Source: Hyphomicrobiales bacterium (GTDB lineage: Bacteria > Pseudomonadota > Alphaproteobacteria > Rhizobiales > Devosiaceae). From it: DNA of 10,788 bases. Positions 5,715 to 10,788 of the stretch are shown in pieces (positions within the stretch are counted from its first letter, which is position 1; each line of letters starts with the position of its first letter). Where the stretch lies: positions 1-10,788 of the forward strand of contig JAQGKB010000357.1 of the NCBI GenBank assembly GCA_028290345.1, read 5' to 3'. Made by a program: the position numbers and the translations under genes. Below the pieces are notes generated by a model, which was not told the DNA's origin, did not search any database, and was given only the letters and a program-made list of their open reading frames with translations.

Positions 5715-7586
5715 ATGCTGACTATCAATAATCTGACCTATCGCATTCAGGGACGTGAATTGTTCGAAGGCGCATCCGTTGTCTTGCCGACTGGCTCGAA
5801 GACCGGGTTCGTGGGCAAGAACGGCACGGGCAAGACGACGCTGTTCCACCTGATCCAGGGCCATCTGCAGGCCGATGGCGGCAGCACCGAACTGGTCAAG
5901 AAAGCCCGCATCGGCGCGGTGGCGCAGGAAGCGCCAGCGAGCGACGTGACCGTGCTCGACGTGGTGCTGGCGGCCGACACCGAACGCGCTGCGTTGCTCA
6001 AGGAAGCCGAGACCGTCACCGATCCGGACCGGATTTCGGAGGTTTACACGCGGCTCGCCGACATCGACGCGCATACTGCGGAAGCGCGCGCGTCGGCCAT
6101 CCTCAAGGGTCTTGGCTTCGAGACCGACCGGCAGAATTCGCCGACGCACGAGCTATCAGGCGGCTGGCGCATGCGCGTGGCGCTGGCAGGCGTGCTGTTC
6201 GCCCAGCCCGACCTGCTGCTGCTCGACGAACCGACCAACTATCTCGATCTCGAAGGCACGCTGTGGCTGGAGCGCTATCTCGCCACCTATCCCTACACCG
6301 TCTTCATGATCAGCCACGATCGCGACCTGCTGAACAAGTCGGTCACGTCCATCATCCATCTCGAGCACAAGAAGCTGACCTTCTACAAAGGCAATTACGA
6401 CACGTTTGAAACGACGCGCCGCATGCAGATGGAGCTCAACAACAAGAGCCGCGACAAGGCACTGGACCAGGTCGCGCACCTGCAGAAATTCGTCGACCGC
6501 TTCAAAGCCAAGGCTTCCAAGGCCAAGCAGGCCCAGTCGCGCATGAAGATGATCGAGAAGCTGCGGCCGCCGGCGGCGATGTTCGACGAATACTCGGCGC
6601 CGTTCACCTTCCAGCAGCCCAAGGTCGATCAGGCTTCGCCGATGATCAACCTGGAGAACGTGTCGGCCGGCTATGGCGACAAGAAGATCCTCAAGAACGT
6701 CACCATGCGCATCGATCCCGAGGATCGCATCGCGCTGATCGGTGTCAACGGCAACGGCAAGTCGACGTTCGCCAAGCTTTTGGCCGGCGACATTCCTGTG
6801 ATGGGCGGCGAAATGCGCAAGGGCAAGAAGCTCGAGATCGCGCACTTCGCCCAGCACCAGATGGATAAGCTGAAGCCCGACCAGACGCCGCTCGAGCACG
6901 TCATTCCGCTGATGCCGTACGATGGCGAGGCCAAGCGCCGCTCGCGACTGGCGCAGATGGGGCTGACCAAATCGCGCATGGATACGCTGGCGAAAAACCT
7001 CTCCGGCGGCGAGCGCGCCCGGCTTTTGATGGGGCTCATCACCTTCGCCGGCCCGGGGATGATGATCCTCGACGAACCGACGAACCATCTCGATATCGAC
7101 AGCCGCGACGCGCTGGTGCATGCGCTGAACGAATATGAAGGCGCCGTGCTGATCATCTCGCACGATCGCCACCTCGTCGAAGCCACCTGCGATACGCTGT
7201 GGATCGCCGCCGATGGTACGATCAAGGAACTGGACGAGGATCTCGACAGCTACCAGCGCACCATCACCGGCCAATCCAACCGCAGCGGCAATGGCGGCGG
7301 CATGTCCAAGGAAGACCGCAAGAAGGAAAAGCAGGAAGCCGCGGCCCGCCGCGAGCAGCTTGCCCCCCTGCGCAAGGCGATCAAGGATGCCGAGGAAGAC
7401 TTGGCCCGGCTCAAGCGCAAGATCGCGGCCGTCGAGCGTACGCTCGATGATCCGGCGACCTACAATGATGCACAGGCTAGCGTTGCCCTTGGCAAGGACA
7501 AGGCCAAGATCGAGGCGGAGATTGCAGCGGTCGAGGAAAATTGGCTACAAATGAGCGGTGAATACGAGGAGGCATTGCGGGCTTGA
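5715..7586 (+). CDS. ABC-F family ATPase, YheS-type
   Basis: A soluble protein with two ATP-binding cassettes and no membrane helices. ABC-F proteins bind the ribosomal E site and relieve stalled translation or help ribosome biogenesis; the exact task here is inferred. It has 623 residues. First cassette: Walker A GKNGTGKT (34-41), signature LSGGW (147-151), Walker B LLLLDEP (167-173), switch His at SHDR (200-203). Linker (P-site tRNA-interaction motif region) about 235-305, with FKAKASKAKQAQSR. Second cassette: GVNGNGKS (343-350), LSGGE (429-433), ILDEP (451-455), SHDR (482-485). A Gly-rich hinge (523-530) leads to a Lys/Glu-rich coiled-coil tail (531-623), as in YheS. ATG 5715 begins the conserved start; a much longer upstream frame extension overlaps ndk antisense and is not credible. 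The ribosome binding site is poor. Its stop overlaps the cupin start. Confidence 0.95.
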   Translation: MLTINNLTYRIQGRELFEGASVVLPTGSKTGFVGKNGTGKTTLFHLIQGHLQADGGSTELVKKARIGAVAQEAPASDVTVLDVVLAADTERAALLKEAETVTDPDRISEVYTRLADIDAHTAEARASAILKGLGFETDRQNSPTHELSGGWRMRVALAGVLFAQPDLLLLDEPTNYLDLEGTLWLERYLATYPYTVFMISHDRDLLNKSVTSIIHLEHKKLTFYKGNYDTFETTRRMQMELNNKSRDKALDQVAHLQKFVDRFKAKASKAKQAQSRMKMIEKLRPPAAMFDEYSAPFTFQQPKVDQASPMINLENVSAGYGDKKILKNVTMRIDPEDRIALIGVNGNGKSTFAKLLAGDIPVMGGEMRKGKKLEIAHFAQHQMDKLKPDQTPLEHVIPLMPYDGEAKRRSRLAQMGLTKSRMDTLAKNLSGGERARLLMGLITFAGPGMMILDEPTNHLDIDSRDALVHALNEYEGAVLIISHDRHLVEATCDTLWIAADGTIKELDEDLDSYQRTITGQSNRSGNGGGMSKEDRKKEKQEAAARREQLAPLRKAIKDAEEDLARLKRKIAAVERTLDDPATYNDAQASVALGKDKAKIEAEIAAVEENWLQMSGEYEEALRA

Positions 7587-8014
7587 GCGAGATTACCGCC
7601 GAAGATGTGATCGCCATGCTGGAACTCGAGCGGCACCCGGAAGGCGGGTGGTACCGGCAAACCTTTGCCGACACCGCCGCGGATGGCGGACGGCACCTTT
7701 CGACAGCGATCTATTATCTGCTCGAAGGCCATGATAATTCGGCCTGGCACCGGGTCGATGCCGCCGAAGTCTGGCATTGGCACGCTGGCGCCCCGCTCCG
7801 CCTGCGCCTCAGCCACGAGGGCAAGGTGATCGACGAACACATGCTCGGCTCCAACCTCAAGCGCGCTGAACGCCCGCAGGTCGTGGTGCCCAAGGGCTGC
7901 TGGCAGACCGCGAAAAGCCTTGGTGCGTGGACGCTCGTCGGCTGCACCGTGGCACCGGGCTTTCAATTTTCCGGCTTCGAGATGGCGGCCACCGGCTGGG
8001 AGCCGGGCGAGTAA
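7583..8014 (+). CDS. Cupin_5 (DUF985) family protein
   Basis: A 143-residue single-domain beta-barrel of the cupin_5/DUF985 family; the biochemical role is not established, although some cupins are metal-dependent sugar or small-molecule enzymes. Family marks are HPEGGWYRQTF (18-28), YYLLEG (44-49), WHRVDAAEVWHWHAG (55-69), VVPKGCWQTA (101-110), and LVGCTVAPGFQFSGFEM (118-134). His56, Glu62, His65 and His67 are candidate metal or substrate ligands. Translation starts at TTG 7583, whose last two bases are the start of the ABC-F stop (TTGA), and GAGGAGG lies about ten bases upstream inside the ABC-F gene, so the two are translationally coupled. Its stop is three bases from the opposing DUF2336 stop. 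Confidence 0.92.
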   Translation: MSEITAEDVIAMLELERHPEGGWYRQTFADTAADGGRHLSTAIYYLLEGHDNSAWHRVDAAEVWHWHAGAPLRLRLSHEGKVIDEHMLGSNLKRAERPQVVVPKGCWQTAKSLGAWTLVGCTVAPGFQFSGFEMAATGWEPGE

Positions 8015-8017
8015 GGT

Positions 8018-9085
8018 TCAATGAATGTTGATGGCGACGCTGACCAGATGCAGCGTCTTGCGGGCCTCGCTCGCATCGATGGCGGCATAACTCGCCTGAA
8101 GCGTTGCCTTATTGGCCGACGGCAGACGTAGCAGGTCGCGACGCATCTCGTCACAGGCCTGGTAAGCAGCAAATGTCAGGTCGAGGGCATGGCATAGGAA
8201 GGCCAGCAGTTCGCCGTTCACCTCGAAGATGGCGTCGGCGCATTTGTCCTCCGGCAGCCTCGAACGCTCGGCGAAAATCATGGCCAGCGCATGCGGCCGC
8301 CCCTCCAGCGCCAGTTTGATCGCGACGTCTTCCAGCTTGCGCGTGCCATCGGCAATCGCCTTGGCCAGCGCCTTTGCCTCCAGCTTCTGCTGTCTTGCCG
8401 CAAGCTTGCGGCCAGCCTCTTCGGATTTCGCCTTGCCAACAAGGGCCTCGAGCGAGGCGCCGTCGTCGGCAATCAATGCGGCCAGCTTGGCGCGGGCCTC
8501 CCCGGTGAGCCGGGGAAGAATCTTGAGCGCACATCCGGCCGGCATGTCGATGCGGGTCGAGAGCTTGTCCAGCAATTCATCGTCGCTCAGGGCGTGTTCT
8601 GCCAGGCGCATGAAGCCGTTCCTCGAGATTGCCGCCGTCTGGTTCGCCGTTACCGAGCGCAAGACCGGCGCCTCGCCGAACCGGATGAGGCTATCGGTCA
8701 CGCGCATCGTCAGGCCGGTTTCACGTCGCGACATGGCCAGCCGGTGTGCGGTGGTCATCTGCTCGCTGACTTCGACCAAGTCGTCCTCGCTCAACAGCGG
8801 CGAGCGCTCGAGCACCGCCTGTGCCACTTCCGCTTCGGACCTGGTCATCTTGCGCATCAGCGGCAGCGACGCATTCTCGGACCGCGACAGGTGATCGGAG
8901 AGCTTCACCTTCACGTCGAGATCGAGATCATCCAGCATTGCCAGGAATATCTCGCTGAATTCGGCGTTCTTGGCCTGCCCGATACCGCTCCGCTCGGCCG
9001 CGAAGAACAAGTTGACGACGTGGTGGGCAAGCTCCCGCCGCTGCTGGTAGTTATATTCGGATCCCGACTTTTGGACGATACTCAT
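8018..9085 (-). CDS. DUF2336 domain-containing protein
   Basis: A 355-residue, mostly helical soluble protein that fits DUF2336, a family found chiefly in Alphaproteobacteria and lacking a firm biochemical function. Repeating helical pairs in the first 200 residues (for example DLDLDVKVKLSDHLSRSE and LVEVSEQMTTAHRLAMSRRE) look like HEAT-type repeats, and an Ala/Lys-rich helix (about 215-245) may be coiled coil. There is no signal peptide, membrane segment or enzyme motif. ATG 9085 is the only credible start; the site before it (GGGG nine bases upstream) is weak. A TTAA-N7-TAAAC site about 46 bases upstream resembles a CtrA box. The gene stands alone, 134 bases after the methyltransferase-like gene. 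Confidence 0.85.
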   Translation of the reverse strand: MSIVQKSGSEYNYQQRRELAHHVVNLFFAAERSGIGQAKNAEFSEIFLAMLDDLDLDVKVKLSDHLSRSENASLPLMRKMTRSEAEVAQAVLERSPLLSEDDLVEVSEQMTTAHRLAMSRRETGLTMRVTDSLIRFGEAPVLRSVTANQTAAISRNGFMRLAEHALSDDELLDKLSTRIDMPAGCALKILPRLTGEARAKLAALIADDGASLEALVGKAKSEEAGRKLAARQQKLEAKALAKAIADGTRKLEDVAIKLALEGRPHALAMIFAERSRLPEDKCADAIFEVNGELLAFLCHALDLTFAAYQACDEMRRDLLRLPSANKATLQASYAAIDASEARKTLHLVSVAINIH

Positions 9086-9130
9086 GAAGAATACCCCACA
9101 TCGCAGGCATCTGATTAGAACATTCCAATA

Positions 9131-9146
9131 TTAACCTCTGGTAAAC
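9131..9146. promoter_or_regulatory. Near-match to a CtrA binding site upstream of the DUF2336 gene
   Basis: TTAA (9131-9134), seven bases, then TAAAC (9142-9146) match the TTAA-N7-TTAAC consensus of the alphaproteobacterial cell-cycle regulator CtrA except for one base. It lies in an AT-rich stretch 46-61 bases before the DUF2336 start, a position compatible with promoter binding. Such short AT-rich sites also arise by chance. Confidence 0.3.
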
Positions 9147-9219
9147 TCCGGAATACTGACATGAAAGGTAAAATTCTTACATTTTGCTGGATGTCTCTGC
9201 TTTATACTGTGCCACGCCC

Positions 9220-9894
9220 TCAGGCGTCCCGGCGCAAGCGGCGCAGGTTAAGGCCGGGCACCAACATCGGCACGGCGAACTGGTAGTCGGCGTATTCGGG
9301 AAATGTCGCCAGCAGCACCTTTTCCTCGTGGAACATGCGGCGGAACTGGAAGGCCAGCGAGGTTGCGGCGATGGCCACCGCCCACACTGAAATGTTCGAG
9401 ATCACCCCGCCGATCAGCGCGACGGCTTCGCAGGCGTAGATCGGATGCCGAACCACGGCATAGGGTCCGGCAACCACCAGCTTGCGGGCCGCGGCCATGA
9501 TCGAAAACGAGCGGCCGAGCCAGTAGAGGCAATAGGCCGACAGCGCCGTGCCTAGGCAAAGCAGGCACGTGGCGACCAGCCGCCACTCGACCCCGACTTC
9601 GGTTGTCGGCAGCACCATCAGGGTCAGCAGCAGGTAGGTGCCGATCAGCGCCGAAACCCGCGATTCCCAGCCGCCCGCCACTGTCTTTGCCGGCAGGCGC
9701 ACCAGCGTCATCGCAATGACGAGGCAGAGGAAGGCGAGCGAGGCGACATTGGACCCCACATACAGCAGCCACTCGAAATTGCGCTGCGTGGCCCGCAACT
9801 GATTGAGCAGGCGCCACACCCCCAGCGCGGCCAGCGCGGAAAACACCGCGAGCATTGATGCGCGACCGATGAAGTCTTCGAGTTTTGGGTTCAC
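9220..9894 (-). CDS. Isoprenylcysteine carboxyl methyltransferase (ICMT)/PEMT-like membrane protein
   Basis: A 224-residue multi-span membrane protein of the ICMT/phospholipid methyltransferase superfamily, which uses S-adenosylmethionine to methylate lipid or prenyl-type substrates in the membrane. The C-terminal half carries the family core: LGRSFSI (126-132), GPYAVVRHPIY (143-153, with His150-Pro151), then after a helix the HEE (189-191) and FPEYADY (198-204) segments. About five membrane helices are visible (12-30, 42-64, 79-95, 105-125, 155-183). Bacterial members seldom modify prenylated protein, so a lipid or small-molecule substrate is likely (inference). The start is GTG 9894, which shares GTGA with the stop of the upstream hydroxylase gene, so translation is probably coupled and the products likely act together. 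Confidence 0.88.
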   Translation of the reverse strand: MNPKLEDFIGRASMLAVFSALAALGVWRLLNQLRATQRNFEWLLYVGSNVASLAFLCLVIAMTLVRLPAKTVAGGWESRVSALIGTYLLLTLMVLPTTEVGVEWRLVATCLLCLGTALSAYCLYWLGRSFSIMAAARKLVVAGPYAVVRHPIYACEAVALIGGVISNISVWAVAIAATSLAFQFRRMFHEEKVLLATFPEYADYQFAVPMLVPGLNLRRLRRDA

Positions 9895-10724
9895 GAATTT
9901 TCCTCGGCGGGGGCGGGTGTGGCCTCGCTGGCGCGGGACTTCGGCAGCGGCATGAAGGGCCGGACTAGCTGGCGAAAATAGTTCTGGGGCAACGGCTTAT
10001 CGACGCCGTATTGCTCCGGAAACGTATTGCCGGGCAAATGCAGCGTGCCGCCCAAAAGGTCGAGCAGCGGCAGTTGAGCGGCAAAGTTCTTGTCGTAGGC
10101 CTTGCGCTCGTTGGCGTGGTGCCAATGGTGGAACTGCGGGGAGGCCACGATCCATTTCAGCGGCCCGACCGTCAGCCGGACATTGGCGTGCAGCAGCAGG
10201 GCGTGCCACTGAAAGATCATGTAGTAAATAGCGATCGCCGCCTCGGAATAGCCGAGGATGAACACTGGCAGCAGCGAAGCGGCCTTGGTCGCGATCTGAT
10301 CGAGCGGATGCACCCGATAGGCCGCCACCCAATCGAGTTCCTCAATGCTGTGATGCACGGCGTGGAACTTCCACAGGAAGGGCACGGCGTGGAACGCCCG
10401 GTGCGCGAGATATTGGCCAATATCGGCGATGAGGATCACCTCCGCCGCCTGCAGCCAGAGGGGCTGCGATTGCACCGCCGGCCCGATTCCCGCCGGCAGA
10501 ATAAGGCTGAAGATGGCCATGGCGACGACGAAGGTCACGGCCAGCGCCGACCGTACCAGCCAGCCGTTGACGAACAGGAACACCAGATCGTTGAGCAGCG
10601 CCTTGCGCAAGACCTTCTGACCCTTGTGGAGGGCGAAGAGGCGCTCCACCGGCACGAACACGAATGCTGTCAGCAGGACGGCCTTGAGGCCGAGCAAATC
10701 CACGAGGTTTTGCAGAATGGTCAA
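9891..10724 (-). CDS. Fatty acid hydroxylase / sterol desaturase superfamily membrane protein
   Basis: A 277-residue integral membrane di-iron enzyme that hydroxylates or desaturates a lipid using oxygen. The three His boxes are HRAFH (108-112), HAVHH (121-125) and HHWHH (199-203), with extra likely ligands His139 and His179 (HAN). Hydrophobic segments at about 12-28, 45-77, 90-106, 146-178 fit four membrane helices with the His boxes on the cytoplasmic side. The basic, Pro/Ala-rich end (262-277) is not conserved-looking. The start is TTG 10724 with GAGG six bases before it; the frame stays open upstream to a TAG but has no ATG, GTG or TTG there. It is the first gene of a coupled pair with the methyltransferase-like gene. 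Sterols, hopanoids, carotenoids or fatty acids are all possible substrates. Confidence 0.93.
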   Translation of the reverse strand: MTILQNLVDLLGLKAVLLTAFVFVPVERLFALHKGQKVLRKALLNDLVFLFVNGWLVRSALAVTFVVAMAIFSLILPAGIGPAVQSQPLWLQAAEVILIADIGQYLAHRAFHAVPFLWKFHAVHHSIEELDWVAAYRVHPLDQIATKAASLLPVFILGYSEAAIAIYYMIFQWHALLLHANVRLTVGPLKWIVASPQFHHWHHANERKAYDKNFAAQLPLLDLLGGTLHLPGNTFPEQYGVDKPLPQNYFRQLVRPFMPLPKSRASEATPAPAEENS

Positions 10725-10788
10725 ACTCAGCCTCGCCCGCAGGGTGCAAGGCCGTAGCTAAGCACGGGCTCGTTAACTTTCCATTGGG

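Noticed and set aside
6156..7274. 372-codon open frame antisense to the ABC-F gene
   Set aside because: It mirrors the codon pattern of a strongly conserved ABC-F gene in high-GC DNA, has no recognisable domain, and is a shadow frame.
8291..9118. 275-codon plus-strand open frame over DUF2336
   Set aside because: Antisense to a family-matching protein; no domain and no ribosome binding site of note.
9214..9227. ACGCC/GGCGT hairpin at the methyltransferase-like stop codon as a terminator
   Set aside because: Only five pairs, overlaps the stop codon, and is not followed by a T tract.
9161..9289. Short plus-strand frame starting ATG AAA GGT in the DUF2336 upstream region
   Set aside because: About 42 codons, half of it antisense to the methyltransferase-like gene, and Arg-rich at the end; only the first part looks membrane-like by AT richness.
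10011..10757. 248-codon plus-strand open frame over the hydroxylase gene
   Set aside because: Antisense to conserved His boxes; Gln/Arg/Glu-rich low-complexity translation without a known fold.

Overview
The window is a high-GC chromosomal stretch that reads as an ordinary alphaproteobacterial genome, most likely from the Hyphomicrobiales (Devosia-like). This placement is inferred from base composition, a DUF2336 protein (a family mostly known from Alphaproteobacteria) and the gene mix; no rRNA or tRNA is present to confirm it. I see no insertion sequences, phage genes, CRISPR arrays or RNA genes. Twelve protein genes fill almost the whole window.

Left block (1-5492, all on the minus strand, read from right to left): ndk (nucleoside diphosphate kinase) ending in a strong intrinsic terminator; a small heat-shock protein (Hsp20) with a 5' leader that can hide its ribosome binding site and its own terminator; a 62-residue 4-oxalocrotonate-tautomerase-like protein; a retinol-dehydrogenase-like short-chain dehydrogenase; a pyridoxamine-phosphate-oxidase-fold protein; an unrecognised four-helix membrane protein; and the N-terminal 512 residues of a molybdopterin / 4Fe-4S oxidoreductase that runs off the left edge.

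Middle block (5715-8014, plus strand): an ABC-F translation-factor-type ATPase of the YheS type, whose stop codon overlaps the TTG start of a cupin_5 (DUF985) protein. This pair is divergent from ndk, with a 222-base control region between them, and converges on the next gene with only three bases between stop codons.

Right block (8018-10724, minus strand): a fatty acid hydroxylase / sterol desaturase superfamily membrane enzyme and an isoprenylcysteine carboxyl methyltransferase-like membrane protein, coupled by a GTGA stop/start overlap and probably acting on a lipid; then a DUF2336 protein with a near-match to a CtrA box in its promoter region.

The blocks share no obvious pathway. The left block mixes redox and stress genes (Hsp20, SDR, flavin-fold protein, molybdoenzyme). 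The points most worth a second look are the putative RNA thermometer in front of hsp20, the coupled hydroxylase/methyltransferase pair, the tautomerase lacking two usual active-site residues, and the CtrA-like site. I did not find a convincing new biological system here.
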